From: Zhengitettix transpicula | Lineage: Eukaryota; Arthropoda; Insecta; Orthoptera; Tetrigidae | DNA: 64,000 nucleotides | NCBI GenBank assembly: GCA_037074705.1 | Contig: CM073596.1 | Location: forward strand, 13,200,501 to 13,264,500 | Reading direction: 5' to 3' | Shown here: piece after piece, positions 1-8,752 of the stretch | Layout: the number at the start of each line of letters is the position of its first letter | How positions within the stretch are numbered: the stretch's first letter is position 1 | Notes under the pieces: generated by a model | Database searches by the model: none | What the model was told of the DNA's origin: nothing | The model's input: only the letters and a program-made list of their open reading frames with translations | Program-made: the position numbers and the translations under genes

Positions 1-74
1 TATATGTGAGGCCTTTATAGAAAAACATTTTTGTTATAAAAAAAAAACAGGCCATAATATAAAATTAAGGATTG

Positions 75-146
75 TGGAGATGCCGGGGATTAATCCCGGG
101 GGCTTTCACATGCAAAGCGAACGCTCTACCACTGAGCTACATCCCA
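75..146 (-). pseudogene. tRNA-Ala(UGC) pseudogene, copy 1
   Basis: Changes G1U, G46C, U54A, C56U, G57A. The T loop (B box) is destroyed and the first acceptor pair is lost. Confidence 0.7.
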
Positions 147-229
147 AGCTGTAGATGTGAGGCCTTTTTTAGAAAAAACTTTTTGTTATAAAAATAGTAA
201 AACAGGGCATAATATAAAAGTAAGGATTG

Positions 230-301
230 TGGAGATGCCGGGGAACGAACACGGGGCCTTTCACATGCAAAGCGAACGCTCTACCACTCAGCTACATCCG
301 C
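230..301 (-). pseudogene. tRNA-Ala(UGC) pseudogene, copy 2
   Basis: Changes G2C, C13G, G52U, A58U. Acceptor, D and T stems each lose a pair, and the invariant A58 is gone. Confidence 0.65.
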
Positions 302-382
302 AAGCTGTACATGTGAGGCCTTCTTAGAAAAATTTTTGTTAGAAAAATAGTAAAATAGGTCATAATATAAAAGTAAGGATTG

Positions 383-454
383 TGGAGATGCCGCGGATCA
401 AACCCGGGGCCTTTCACATGCAAAGCGAACGCTCTACCACTGAGCTACATCCCC
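383..454 (-). tRNA. tRNA-Ala: tRNA-Ala(UGC), copy 3
   Basis: Changes C56U and C62G. The loss of invariant C56 weakens the B box, so this may be inactive. Confidence 0.6.
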
Positions 455-538
455 AAGCTGTAGATGTGAGGCCTTTTTTACAAAAAACTTTTTGTTATAA
501 AAATAGTAAAACAGGACATAATATAAAAGTAAGGATTG

Positions 539-610
539 TGGAGATACCGGGGATCGAACCCGGGGCCTTTCACATGCAAAGCGAACGCTCTACCACTGAG
601 CTACATCCCC
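539..610 (-). tRNA. tRNA-Ala: tRNA-Ala(UGC), copy 4
   Basis: Single change C66U, leaving a G7-U66 wobble; otherwise intact. Confidence 0.85.
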
Positions 611-692
611 AAGCTGTCCATGTGAGGCATCCTTTAGAAACATTTTTGTTAGAAAAATAGTAAAATAGGTCATAATAAAAAAGTAAATATTG

Positions 693-764
693 TGGAGATA
701 CCGGGGATCCAACCCGGGGCCTTTCACATGCAAAGCGAACGCTCTACCACTGAGCTACATCCCC
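693..764 (-). tRNA. tRNA-Ala: tRNA-Ala(UGC), copy 5
   Basis: Changes C66U and C56G; same pair of changes as copy 13. C56G hits the B box. Confidence 0.6.
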
Positions 765-846
765 AAGCTGTACATGTGAGGCCTTCTTTAGAAAATTTTT
801 TGTTATAAAAATAATAAAATAGGTCATAAAATAAGAGTAAGGATTG

Positions 847-918
847 TGGAGATGCCGGGGATCGAACCCGGGGCCTTTCACATGCAAAGCGAACGCTCTA
901 CCACTGAGCTACATCCCC
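847..918 (-). tRNA. tRNA-Ala: tRNA-Ala(UGC), copy 6
   Basis: Consensus 72/72. First exact copy from the left edge; its 3' flank reads CTCTTATTTT, so the terminator tract is displaced. Confidence 0.92.
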
Positions 919-1000
919 AAGCTGTACATGTGAGGCCTTCTTTAGAAATTTTTTTGTTATAAAAATAGTAAAATAGGTCATAATATAAAAGTAAGGATTG

Positions 1001-1072
1001 TGGAGAAGCCGGGGATCGAACCCGGGGCCTTTCACATGCAAAGCGTACGCTCTACCACTGAGCTACATCCCC
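1001..1072 (-). tRNA. tRNA-Ala: tRNA-Ala(UGC), copy 7
   Basis: Changes U28A (A-A mismatch in the anticodon stem) and A67U. Copies 7-10 share U28A, a local founder variant. Confidence 0.65.
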
Positions 1073-1155
1073 AAGCTGTAAGTGTAAGGCCTTTTATAGA
1101 AAAATCTTTTTGTTATAAAAATAGTAAAATAGGTCATAATATAAAAGTAAGGATG

Positions 1156-1227
1156 TGGAGATGCCGGGGATCGAACCCGGGGCCTTTCACATGCAAAGCG
1201 TACGCTCTACCACTGAGCTACATCCCC
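1156..1227 (-). tRNA. tRNA-Ala: tRNA-Ala(UGC), copy 8
   Basis: Single change U28A. Confidence 0.78.
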
Positions 1228-1311
1228 AAGCTGTAAGTGTGAGGCCTTTTATACAAAAAACTTTTTGTTATAAAAATAGTAAAACACCTCTTAAAATAAA
1301 AGTAAGGATTG

Positions 1312-1383
1312 TGGAGATGCCGGGGATCGAACCCGGGGCCTTTCACATGCAAAGCGTACGCTCTACCACTGAGCTACATCCCC
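1312..1383 (-). tRNA. tRNA-Ala: tRNA-Ala(UGC), copy 9
   Basis: Single change U28A. The spacer 3' of the gene has an unusual AAGAGGTG segment shared with copy 16. Confidence 0.78.
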
Positions 1384-1466
1384 AAGCTGTAAGTGTAAGG
1401 CCTTTTATAGAAAAATCTTTTTGTTATAAAAATAGTAAAATAGGTCATAATATAAAAGTAAGGATG

Positions 1467-1538
1467 TGGAGATGCCGGGGATCGAACCCAGGGCCTTTCA
1501 CATGCAAAGCGTACGCTCTTCCACTGAGCTACATCCCC
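1467..1538 (-). tRNA. tRNA-Ala: tRNA-Ala(UGC), copy 10
   Basis: Changes U20A, U28A, C50U. Confidence 0.65.
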
Positions 1539-1622
1539 AAGCTGTAAGTGTAAGGCCTTTTATAGAAAAATCTTTTTCTTATAAAAATAGTAAAACTAGA
1601 CTTAACATAAAAGTAAGGATTG

Positions 1623-1694
1623 TGGAGATGCCGGGGATCGAACCCAGGGCCTATCACATGCAAAGCGAACGCTCTACCACTGAGCTACATCCCC
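1623..1694 (-). tRNA. tRNA-Ala: tRNA-Ala(UGC), copy 11
   Basis: Changes A43U (mismatch at the base of the anticodon stem) and C50U. The 5' flank is the ATTCTG spacer type. Confidence 0.7.
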
Positions 1695-1778
1695 ATTCTG
1701 TAAATGTGAGGCCTTTTATAGAAAAATCTTTTTGTTATAAAAATAGTAAAACTAGACTTAATATAAAAGTAAGGATTG

Positions 1779-1850
1779 TGGAGATGCCGGGGATCGAACC
1801 CGGGGCCTTTCACATGCAAAGCGAACGCTCTACCACTGAGCTACATCCCC
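1779..1850 (-). tRNA. tRNA-Ala: tRNA-Ala(UGC), copy 12
   Basis: Consensus 72/72. Confidence 0.92.
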
Positions 1851-1932
1851 AAGCTGTCCATGTGAGGCCTTCTTTAGAAAAATTTTTGTTAGAAAAATAG
1901 TAAAATAGGTCATAATATAAAAGTAAATATTG

Positions 1933-2004
1933 TGGAGATACCGGGGATCCAACCCGGGGCCTTTCACATGCAAAGCGAACGCTCTACCACTGAGCTACAT
2001 CCCC
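1933..2004 (-). tRNA. tRNA-Ala: tRNA-Ala(UGC), copy 13
   Basis: C66U and C56G, a duplicate of copy 5 at a distance of 1,240 bp (8 monomers). Confidence 0.6.
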
Positions 2005-2088
2005 AAGCTGTAGATGTGAGGCCTTTTTTAGAAAAAACTTTTTGTTATAAAAATAGTAAAGTAGTTCATAATATAAAAGTAAGGATTG

Positions 2089-2160
2089 TGGAGATGCCGG
2101 GGATCGAACCCGGGGCCTTTCACATGCAAAGCGAACGCTCTACCACTGAGCTACATCAAC
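2089..2160 (-). tRNA. tRNA-Ala-like, copy 14, G3-U70 lost
   Basis: Changes G2U and G3U. The alanine identity pair G3-U70 is destroyed although the rest of the body and the anticodon UGC are intact; alanylation is not expected. Confidence 0.6.
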
Positions 2161-2242
2161 AAAATGTACATATGAGGCCTTCTTTAGAAAAACTTTTGTT
2201 AGAAAAATAGTAAAATAGGTCATAATATAAAAGTAAGGATTG

Positions 2243-2314
2243 TGGATGTGCCGGGGATCGAACCCGGGGCCTTTCACATGCAAAGCGAACGCTCTACCAC
2301 TGAGCTACATCCCC
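2243..2314 (-). tRNA. tRNA-Ala: tRNA-Ala(UGC), copy 15
   Basis: Changes U68C and C69A in the 3' acceptor strand, giving two mismatches next to G3-U70. Confidence 0.6.
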
Positions 2315-2398
2315 AAGCTGTAAGTGTGAGGCCTTTTATAGAAAAAACTTTTTGTTATAAAAATAGTAAAACACCTCTTAAAATAAAAGTAAGGATTG

Positions 2399-2470
2399 TG
2401 GAGATGCCATGGATCGAACCCGGGGCCTTTCACATGAAAAACGAACGCTCTACTACTGAGCTACAGCCCC
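2399..2470 (-). tRNA. tRNA-Ala body with anticodon UUC, copy 16
   Basis: G35U changes the anticodon from UGC to UUC (reads GAA, Glu). Other changes: A5C, G18A, C31U, C62A, C63U. G3-U70 is intact. The T stem is damaged here, unlike in the otherwise matching copies 34 and 52. Confidence 0.6.
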
Positions 2471-2553
2471 ATTCTGTAAGTGTGAGGCCTTTTTTAGAAA
2501 AAACTTTTTGTTATAAAAATAGTAAAATAGGTCATAATATAAAAGTAAGGATG

Positions 2554-2625
2554 TGGAGATGCCGGGGATCGAACCCGGGGCCTTTCAGATGCAAAGCGAA
2601 CGCTCTACCACTGAGCTACATCCCC
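2554..2625 (-). tRNA. tRNA-Ala: tRNA-Ala(UGC), copy 17
   Basis: G39C makes a C31-C39 mismatch closing the anticodon loop. Same change in copies 35 and 53. Confidence 0.72.
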
Positions 2626-2707
2626 AAGCTGTACATGTGAGGCCTTCTTTAGAAAATTTTTTGTTATAAAAATAGTAAAATAGGTCATAATATAAAAGTA
2701 AGGATTG

Positions 2708-2779
2708 TGGAGATGCCGGGGATCGAACCCGGGGCCTTTCACATGCAAAGCGAACGCTCTACCACTGAGCTACAACCCC
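2708..2779 (-). tRNA. tRNA-Ala: tRNA-Ala(UGC), copy 18
   Basis: A5U gives a U5-U68 acceptor mismatch. Partners: copies 36 and 54. Confidence 0.75.
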
Positions 2780-2862
2780 AAGCTGTAGACCTGAGGCCTT
2801 TTTTAGAAAAAACTTTTTGTTATAAAAATAGTAAAATAGGTCATAATATAAAAGTAAGGATG

Positions 2863-2934
2863 TGGAGATGCCGGGGATCGAAACCGGAGCCTTTCACATG
2901 CAAAGCGAACGCTCTACCACTGAGCTACATCCCC
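2863..2934 (-). tRNA. tRNA-Ala: tRNA-Ala(UGC), copy 19
   Basis: Changes C48U (breaks G15-C48) and G53U (breaks G53-C61). Partners: copies 37 and 55. Confidence 0.62.
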
Positions 2935-3018
2935 AAGCTGTAAGTGTGAGGCCTTTTATAGAAAAATCTTTTTGTTATAAGAATAGTAAAACAAGTCTTA
3001 ATATAAAAGTAAGGATTG

Positions 3019-3090
3019 TTGAGATGCCGGGGTTCGATCCCGGGGCCTTTCACATGCAAAGCAAACGCTCTACCACTGAGCTACATCCCC
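3019..3090 (-). tRNA. tRNA-Ala: tRNA-Ala(UGC), copy 20
   Basis: Changes C29U, U54A, U59A, C72A. First acceptor pair lost and T loop altered. Partners: copies 38 and 56; copy 30 has the same changes. Confidence 0.55.
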
Positions 3091-3174
3091 AAGCTGTACA
3101 TGTGAGGCCTTCTTTAGAAAAATCTTTTTGTTATAAAAATAGTAAAACAAGTCTTAATATAAAAGTAAGGATTG

Positions 3175-3246
3175 TGGAGATGGCGGGGATCGAACCTTGG
3201 GCCTTTCACATGCAAAGCGAACGCTCTACCACTGAGCTACATCCCC
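3175..3246 (-). tRNA. tRNA-Ala: tRNA-Ala(UGC), copy 21
   Basis: Changes C50A, G51A, G65C leave only two T-stem pairs. Partners: copies 39 and 57; copy 31 is alike. Confidence 0.55.
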
Positions 3247-3328
3247 AAGCTGTACATGTGAGGCCTTCTTTAGAAAAATTTTTGTTAGAAAAATAGTAAA
3301 ATAGGTCATAATATAAAAGTAAGGCTTG

Positions 3329-3400
3329 TGGAGATGCCGGGGGTCGAACCCGGGGCCTTTCACATGCAAAACGAACGCTCTACACCTGAGCTACAGCCCC
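3329..3400 (-). tRNA. tRNA-Ala: tRNA-Ala(UGC), copy 22, D-loop variant
   Basis: Changes A5C, U16G, G18U, C31U, U59C. The A box loses its GG. Member of the ATTCTG-spacer lineage. Partners: copies 40 and 58. Confidence 0.55.
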
Positions 3401-3484
3401 ATTCTGTAAGTGTGTGGCCTTTTATAGAAAAATCTTTTTGTTATAAAAATAGTAAAACAAGTCTTAATATAAAAGTAAGGATTG

Positions 3485-3556
3485 TGGAGATGCCGGGGAT
3501 CGAACCCGGGGCCTTTCACATGCAAAGCGAACGCTCTACCACTGAGCTACATCCCC
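3485..3556 (-). tRNA. tRNA-Ala: tRNA-Ala(UGC), copy 23
   Basis: Consensus 72/72. Partners: copies 41 and 59. Confidence 0.92.
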
Positions 3557-3638
3557 AAGCTGTACATGTGAGGCCTTCTTTAGAAAAATTTTTGTTAGAA
3601 AAATAGTAAAATAGGTCATAATATAAAAGTAAGGATTG

Positions 3639-3710
3639 TGGAGATGCCGGGGATCGAACCCGGGGCCTTTCACATGCAAAACGAACGCTCTACACCTGAG
3701 CTACAGCCCC
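3639..3710 (-). tRNA. tRNA-Ala: tRNA-Ala(UGC), copy 24, D-loop variant
   Basis: Changes A5C, U16G, G18U, C31U. Partners: copies 42 and 60. Confidence 0.58.
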
Positions 3711-3792
3711 ATTCTGTAAGTGTGTGGCCTTTTATAAAGAAACTTTTTGTTATAAAAATAGTAAAACAAGTCTTAATATAAAAGTAATGATG

Positions 3793-3864
3793 TGGAGATG
3801 CCGGGGATCGAACCCGGGGCCTTTCACATGCAAAGCGAACGCTCTACCACTGAGCTACATCCCC
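3793..3864 (-). tRNA. tRNA-Ala: tRNA-Ala(UGC), copy 25
   Basis: Consensus 72/72. Partner copy 43 is also exact; copy 61 has gained C63U. Confidence 0.92.
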
Positions 3865-3947
3865 AAGCTGTAGACCTGAGGCCTTTTTTAGAAAAAACTT
3901 TTTGTTATAAAAATAGTAAAATAGGTCATAATATAAAAGTAAGGATG

Positions 3948-4019
3948 TGGAGATGCCGGGGATCGAACCCGGGGCCTTTCACATGCAAAGCGAACGCTCT
4001 ACCACTGAGCTACATCCCC
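3948..4019 (-). tRNA. tRNA-Ala: tRNA-Ala(UGC), copy 26
   Basis: Consensus 72/72. Partner copy 44 is exact; copy 62 has gained C69U. Confidence 0.92.
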
Positions 4020-4101
4020 AAGCTGTACGTGTGAGGCCTTCTTTAGAAAATTTTTTGTTATAAAAATAGTAAAATAGGTCATAATATAAAAGTATGGATT
4101 G

Positions 4102-4173
4102 TGGAGATGCCGGCGATCGAACCCGGGGCCTTTCACATGCAAAGCGAACGCTCTACCACTGAGCTTCATCCCC
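4102..4173 (-). tRNA. tRNA-Ala: tRNA-Ala(UGC), copy 27
   Basis: Changes U8A and C61G; invariant U8 and the G53-C61 pair are lost. Partners: copies 45 and 63. Confidence 0.58.
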
Positions 4174-4255
4174 AAGCTGTACATGTGAGGCCTTCTTTAG
4201 AAAATTTTTTGTTATAAAAATAGTTAAATAGGTCATAATATAAAAGTAAGGATTG

Positions 4256-4327
4256 TGGAGATGCCGGGGATCGAACCCGGGGCCTTTCACATGCAAAGCG
4301 AACGCTCTACCACTGAGCTACAACCCC
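4256..4327 (-). tRNA. tRNA-Ala: tRNA-Ala(UGC), copy 28
   Basis: Single change A5U. Partner: copy 46. Confidence 0.75.
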
Positions 4328-4409
4328 AAGCTGTAGACCTGAGCCTTTTTTAGAAAAAACTTTTTGTTATAAAAATAGTAAAATAGGTCATAATATAAAA
4401 GTAAGGATG

Positions 4410-4481
4410 TGGAGATGCCGGGGATCGAACCCGGGGCCTTTCACATGCAAAGCGAACGCTCTACCACTGAGCTACATCCCC
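4410..4481 (-). tRNA. tRNA-Ala: tRNA-Ala(UGC), copy 29
   Basis: Consensus 72/72. Partner: copy 47 (7199). Confidence 0.92.
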
Positions 4482-4565
4482 AAGCTGTAAGTGTGAGGCC
4501 TTTTATAGAAAAATCTTTTTGTTATAAGAATAGTAAAACAAGTCTTAATATAAAAGTAAGGATTG

Positions 4566-4637
4566 TTGAGATGCCGGGGTTCGATCCCGGGGCCTTTCAC
4601 ATGCAAAGCAAACGCTCTACCACTGAGCTACATCCCC
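4566..4637 (-). tRNA. tRNA-Ala: tRNA-Ala(UGC), copy 30
   Basis: Changes C29U, U54A, U59A, C72A. Partner: copy 48. Confidence 0.55.
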
Positions 4638-4721
4638 AAGCTGTACATGTGAGGCCTTCTTTAGAAAAATCTTTTTGTTATAAAAATAGTAAAACAAGTC
4701 TTAATATAAAAGTAAGGATTG

Positions 4722-4793
4722 TGGAGATGGCGGGGATCGAACCTTGGGCCTTTCACATGCAAAGCGAACGCTCTACCACTGAGCTACATCCCC
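4722..4793 (-). tRNA. tRNA-Ala: tRNA-Ala(UGC), copy 31
   Basis: Changes C50A, G51A, G65C. Partner: copy 49. Confidence 0.55.
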
Positions 4794-4875
4794 AAGCTGT
4801 ACATGTGAGGCCTTCTTTAGAAAATTTTTTGTTAGAAAAATAGTAAAATAGGTCATAATATAAAAGTAAGGCTTG

Positions 4876-4947
4876 TGGAGATGCCGGGGGTCGAACCCGG
4901 GGCCTTTCACATGCAAAACGAACGCTCTACACCTGAGCTACAGCCCC
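4876..4947 (-). tRNA. tRNA-Ala: tRNA-Ala(UGC), copy 32, D-loop variant
   Basis: Changes A5C, U16G, G18U, C31U, U59C. Partner: copy 50. Confidence 0.55.
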
Positions 4948-5031
4948 ATTCTGTAAGTGTGTGGCCTTTTATAGAAAAATCTTTTTGTTATAAAAATAGT
5001 AAAACAAGTCTTAATATAAAAGTAAGGATTG

Positions 5032-5103
5032 TGGAGATGCCGGGGATCGAACCCGGGGCCTTTCACATGCAAAGCGAACGCTCTACCACTGAGCTACATC
5101 CCC
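5032..5103 (-). tRNA. tRNA-Ala: tRNA-Ala(UGC), copy 33
   Basis: Consensus 72/72. Partner: copy 51. Confidence 0.92.
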
Positions 5104-5187
5104 AAGCTGTAAGTGTGAGGCCTTTTATAGAAAAAACTTTTTGTTATAAAAATAGTAAAACAAATCTTAAAATAAAAGTAAGGATTG

Positions 5188-5259
5188 TGGAGATGCCGGG
5201 GATCGAACCCGGGGCCTTTCACATGAAAAACGAACGCTCTACTACTGAGCTACAGCCCC
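5188..5259 (-). tRNA. tRNA-Ala body with anticodon UUC, copy 34
   Basis: G35U gives anticodon loop TTTTCAT, anticodon UUC. Other changes: A5C, G18A, C31U (U31-G39 wobble). T arm and G3-U70 are intact, so this is among the best preserved of the anticodon-switched copies. Partner: copy 52. Confidence 0.68.
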
Positions 5260-5342
5260 ATTCTGTAAGTGTGAGGCCTTTTTTAGAAAAAACTTTTTGT
5301 TATAAAAATAGTAAAATAGGTCATAATATAAAAGTAAGGATG

Positions 5343-5414
5343 TGGAGATGCCGGGGATCGAACCCGGGGCCTTTCAGATGCAAAGCGAACGCTCTACCAC
5401 TGAGCTACATCCCC
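5343..5414 (-). tRNA. tRNA-Ala: tRNA-Ala(UGC), copy 35
   Basis: Single change G39C. Confidence 0.72.
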
Positions 5415-5496
5415 AAGCTGTACATGTGAGGCCTTCTTTAGAAAATTTTTTGTTATAAAAATAGTAAAATAGGTCATAATATAAAAGTAAGGATTG

Positions 5497-5568
5497 TGGA
5501 GATGCCGGGGATCGAACCCGGGGCCTTTCACATGCAAAGCGAACGCTCTACCACTGAGCTACAACCCC
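5497..5568 (-). tRNA. tRNA-Ala: tRNA-Ala(UGC), copy 36
   Basis: Single change A5U. Confidence 0.75.
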
Positions 5569-5651
5569 AAGCTGTAGACCTGAGGCCTTTTTTAGAAAAA
5601 ACTTTTTGTTATAAAAATAGTAAAATAGGTCATAATATAAAAGTAAGGATG

Positions 5652-5723
5652 TGGAGATGCCGGGGATCGAAACCGGAGCCTTTCACATGCAAAGCGAACG
5701 CTCTACCACTGAGCTACATCCCC
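5652..5723 (-). tRNA. tRNA-Ala: tRNA-Ala(UGC), copy 37
   Basis: Changes C48U, G53U. Second period of higher-order repeat 1, counting from copy 19. Confidence 0.62.
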
Positions 5724-5807
5724 AAGCTGTAAGTGTGAGGCCTTTTATAGAAAAATCTTTTTGTTATAAGAATAGTAAAACAAGTCTTAATATAAAAGTA
5801 AGGATTG

Positions 5808-5879
5808 TTGAGATGCCGGGGTTCGATCCCGGGGCCTTTCACATGCAAAGCAAACGCTCTACCACTGAGCTACATCCCC
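5808..5879 (-). tRNA. tRNA-Ala: tRNA-Ala(UGC), copy 38
   Basis: Changes C29U, U54A, U59A, C72A. Confidence 0.55.
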
Positions 5880-5963
5880 AAGCTGTACATGTGAGGCCTT
5901 CTTTAGAAAAATCTTTTTGTTATAAAAATAGTAAAACAAGTCTTAATATAAAAGTAAGGATTG

Positions 5964-6035
5964 TGGAGATGGCGGGGATCGAACCTTGGGCCTTTCACAT
6001 GCAAAGCGAACGCTCTACCACTGAGCTACATCCCC
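5964..6035 (-). tRNA. tRNA-Ala: tRNA-Ala(UGC), copy 39
   Basis: Changes C50A, G51A, G65C. Confidence 0.55.
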
Positions 6036-6117
6036 AAGCTGTACATGTGAGGCCTTCTTTAGAAAAATTTTTGTTAGAAAAATAGTAAAATAGGTCATAA
6101 TATAAAAGTAAGGCTTG

Positions 6118-6189
6118 TGGAGATGCCGGGGGTCGAACCCGGGGCCTTTCACATGCAAAACGAACGCTCTACACCTGAGCTACAGCCCC
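6118..6189 (-). tRNA. tRNA-Ala: tRNA-Ala(UGC), copy 40, D-loop variant
   Basis: Changes A5C, U16G, G18U, C31U, U59C. Confidence 0.55.
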
Positions 6190-6273
6190 ATTCTGTAAGT
6201 GTGTGGCCTTTTATAGAAAAATCTTTTTGTTATAAAAATAGTAAAACAAGTCTTAATATAAAAGTAAGGATTG

Positions 6274-6345
6274 TGGAGATGCCGGGGATCGAACCCGGGG
6301 CCTTTCACATGCAAAGCGAACGCTCTACCACTGAGCTACATCCCC
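6274..6345 (-). tRNA. tRNA-Ala: tRNA-Ala(UGC), copy 41
   Basis: Consensus 72/72. Confidence 0.92.
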
Positions 6346-6427
6346 AAGCTGTACATGTGAGGCCTTCTTTAGAAAAATTTTTGTTAGAAAAATAGTAAAA
6401 TAGGTCATAATATAAAAGTAAGGATTG

Positions 6428-6499
6428 TGGAGATGCCGGGGATCGAACCCGGGGCCTTTCACATGCAAAACGAACGCTCTACACCTGAGCTACAGCCCC
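6428..6499 (-). tRNA. tRNA-Ala: tRNA-Ala(UGC), copy 42, D-loop variant
   Basis: Changes A5C, U16G, G18U, C31U. Confidence 0.58.
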
Positions 6500-6581
6500 A
6501 TTCTGTAAGTGTGTGGCCTTTTATAAAGAAACTTTTTGTTATAAAAATAGTAAAACAAGTCTTAATATAAAAGTAATGATG

Positions 6582-6653
6582 TGGAGATGCCGGGGATCGA
6601 ACCCGGGGCCTTTCACATGCAAAGCGAACGCTCTACCACTGAGCTACATCCCC
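6582..6653 (-). tRNA. tRNA-Ala: tRNA-Ala(UGC), copy 43
   Basis: Consensus 72/72. Confidence 0.92.
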
Positions 6654-6736
6654 AAGCTGTAGACCTGAGGCCTTTTTTAGAAAAAACTTTTTGTTATAAA
6701 AATAGTAAAATAGGTCATAATATAAAAGTAAGGATG

Positions 6737-6808
6737 TGGAGATGCCGGGGATCGAACCCGGGGCCTTTCACATGCAAAGCGAACGCTCTACCACTGAGCT
6801 ACATCCCC
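6737..6808 (-). tRNA. tRNA-Ala: tRNA-Ala(UGC), copy 44
   Basis: Consensus 72/72. Confidence 0.92.
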
Positions 6809-6890
6809 AAGCTGTACGTGTGAGGCCTTCTTTAGAAAATTTTTTGTTATAAAAATAGTAAAATAGGTCATAATATAAAAGTATGGATTG

Positions 6891-6962
6891 TGGAGATGCC
6901 GGCGATCGAACCCGGGGCCTTTCACATGCAAAGCGAACGCTCTACCACTGAGCTTCATCCCC
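6891..6962 (-). tRNA. tRNA-Ala: tRNA-Ala(UGC), copy 45
   Basis: Changes U8A, C61G. Confidence 0.58.
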
Positions 6963-7044
6963 AAGCTGTACATGTGAGGCCTTCTTTAGAAAATTTTTTG
7001 TTATAAAAATAGTAAAATAGGTCATAATATAAAAGTAAGGATTG

Positions 7045-7116
7045 TGGAGATGCCGGGGATCGAACCCGGGGCCTTTCACATGCAAAGCGAACGCTCTACC
7101 ACTGAGCTACAACCCC
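7045..7116 (-). tRNA. tRNA-Ala: tRNA-Ala(UGC), copy 46
   Basis: Single change A5U. Its 3' spacer differs by one base from that of copy 28. Confidence 0.75.
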
Positions 7117-7198
7117 AAGCTGTAGACCTGAGCCTTTTTTAGAAAAAACTTTTTGTTATAAAAATAGTAAAATAGGTCATAATATAAAAGTAAGGATG

Positions 7199-7270
7199 TG
7201 GAGATGCCGGGGATCGAACCCGGGGCCTTTCACATGCAAAGCGAACGCTCTACCACTGAGCTACATCCCC
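7199..7270 (-). tRNA. tRNA-Ala: tRNA-Ala(UGC), copy 47
   Basis: Consensus 72/72. Confidence 0.92.
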
Positions 7271-7354
7271 AAGCTGTAAGTGTGAGGCCTTTTATAGAAA
7301 AATCTTTTTGTTATAAGAATAGTAAAACAAGTCTTAATATAAAAGTAAGGATTG

Positions 7355-7426
7355 TTGAGATGCCGGGGTTCGATCCCGGGGCCTTTCACATGCAAAGCAA
7401 ACGCTCTACCACTGAGCTACATCCCC
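7355..7426 (-). tRNA. tRNA-Ala: tRNA-Ala(UGC), copy 48
   Basis: Changes C29U, U54A, U59A, C72A. Confidence 0.55.
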
Positions 7427-7510
7427 AAGCTGTACATGTGAGGCCTTCTTTAGAAAAATCTTTTTGTTATAAAAATAGTAAAACAAGTCTTAATATAAAA
7501 GTAAGGATTG

Positions 7511-7582
7511 TGGAGATGGCGGGGATCGAACCTTGGGCCTTTCACATGCAAAGCGAACGCTCTACCACTGAGCTACATCCCC
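7511..7582 (-). tRNA. tRNA-Ala: tRNA-Ala(UGC), copy 49
   Basis: Changes C50A, G51A, G65C. Confidence 0.55.
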
Positions 7583-7664
7583 AAGCTGTACATGTGAGGC
7601 CTTCTTTAGAAAATTTTTTGTTAGAAAAATAGTAAAATAGGTCATAATATAAAAGTAAGGCTTG

Positions 7665-7736
7665 TGGAGATGCCGGGGGTCGAACCCGGGGCCTTTCACA
7701 TGCAAAACGAACGCTCTACACCTGAGCTACAGCCCC
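7665..7736 (-). tRNA. tRNA-Ala: tRNA-Ala(UGC), copy 50, D-loop variant
   Basis: Changes A5C, U16G, G18U, C31U, U59C. Confidence 0.55.
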
Positions 7737-7820
7737 ATTCTGTAAGTGTGTGGCCTTTTATAGAAAAATCTTTTTGTTATAAAAATAGTAAAACAAGTCT
7801 TAATATAAAAGTAAGGATTG

Positions 7821-7892
7821 TGGAGATGCCGGGGATCGAACCCGGGGCCTTTCACATGCAAAGCGAACGCTCTACCACTGAGCTACATCCCC
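7821..7892 (-). tRNA. tRNA-Ala: tRNA-Ala(UGC), copy 51
   Basis: Consensus 72/72. Confidence 0.92.
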
Positions 7893-7976
7893 AAGCTGTA
7901 AGTGTGAGGCCTTTTATAGAAAAAACTTTTTGTTATAAAAATAGTAAAACAAATCTTAAAATAAAAGTAAGGATTG

Positions 7977-8048
7977 TGGAGATGCCGGGGATCGAACCCG
8001 GGGCCTTTCACATGAAAAACGAACGCTCTACTACTGAGCTACAGCCCC
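7977..8048 (-). tRNA. tRNA-Ala body with anticodon UUC, copy 52
   Basis: Same as copy 34: G35U, A5C, G18A, C31U, with G3-U70 and T arm intact. Confidence 0.68.
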
Positions 8049-8131
8049 ATTCTGTAAGTGTGAGGCCTTTTTTAGAAAAAACTTTTTGTTATAAAAATAG
8101 TAAAATAGGTCATAATATAAAAGTAAGGATG

Positions 8132-8203
8132 TGGAGATGCCGGGGATCGAACCCGGGGCCTTTCAGATGCAAAGCGAACGCTCTACCACTGAGCTACATC
8201 CCC
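8132..8203 (-). tRNA. tRNA-Ala: tRNA-Ala(UGC), copy 53
   Basis: Single change G39C. Confidence 0.72.
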
Positions 8204-8285
8204 AAGCTGTACATGTGAGGCCTTCTTTAGAAAATTTTTTGTTATAAAAATAGTAAAATAGGTCATAATATAAAAGTAAGGATTG

Positions 8286-8357
8286 TGGAGATGCCGGGGA
8301 TCGAACCCGGGGCCTTTCACATGCAAAGCGAACGCTCTACCACTGAGCTACAACCCC
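8286..8357 (-). tRNA. tRNA-Ala: tRNA-Ala(UGC), copy 54
   Basis: Single change A5U. Confidence 0.75.
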
Positions 8358-8440
8358 AAGCTGTAGACCTGAGGCCTTTTTTAGAAAAAACTTTTTGTTA
8401 TAAAAATAGTAAAATAGGTCATAATATAAAAGTAAGGATG

Positions 8441-8512
8441 TGGAGATGCCGGGGATCGAAACCGGAGCCTTTCACATGCAAAGCGAACGCTCTACCACTG
8501 AGCTACATCCCC
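8441..8512 (-). tRNA. tRNA-Ala: tRNA-Ala(UGC), copy 55
   Basis: Changes C48U, G53U. Third period of higher-order repeat 1, counting from copy 19. Confidence 0.62.
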
Positions 8513-8596
8513 AAGCTGTAAGTGTGAGGCCTTTTATAGAAAAATCTTTTTGTTATAAGAATAGTAAAACAAGTCTTAATATAAAAGTAAGGATTG

Positions 8597-8668
8597 TTGA
8601 GATGCCGGGGTTCGATCCCGGGGCCTTTCACATGCAAAGCAAACGCTCTACCACTGAGCTACATCCCC
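8597..8668 (-). tRNA. tRNA-Ala: tRNA-Ala(UGC), copy 56
   Basis: Changes C29U, U54A, U59A, C72A. Confidence 0.55.
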
Positions 8669-8752
8669 AAGCTGTACATGTGAGGCCTTCTTTAGAAAAA
8701 TCTTTTTGTTATAAAAATAGTAAAACAAGTCTTAATATAAAAGTAAGGATTG

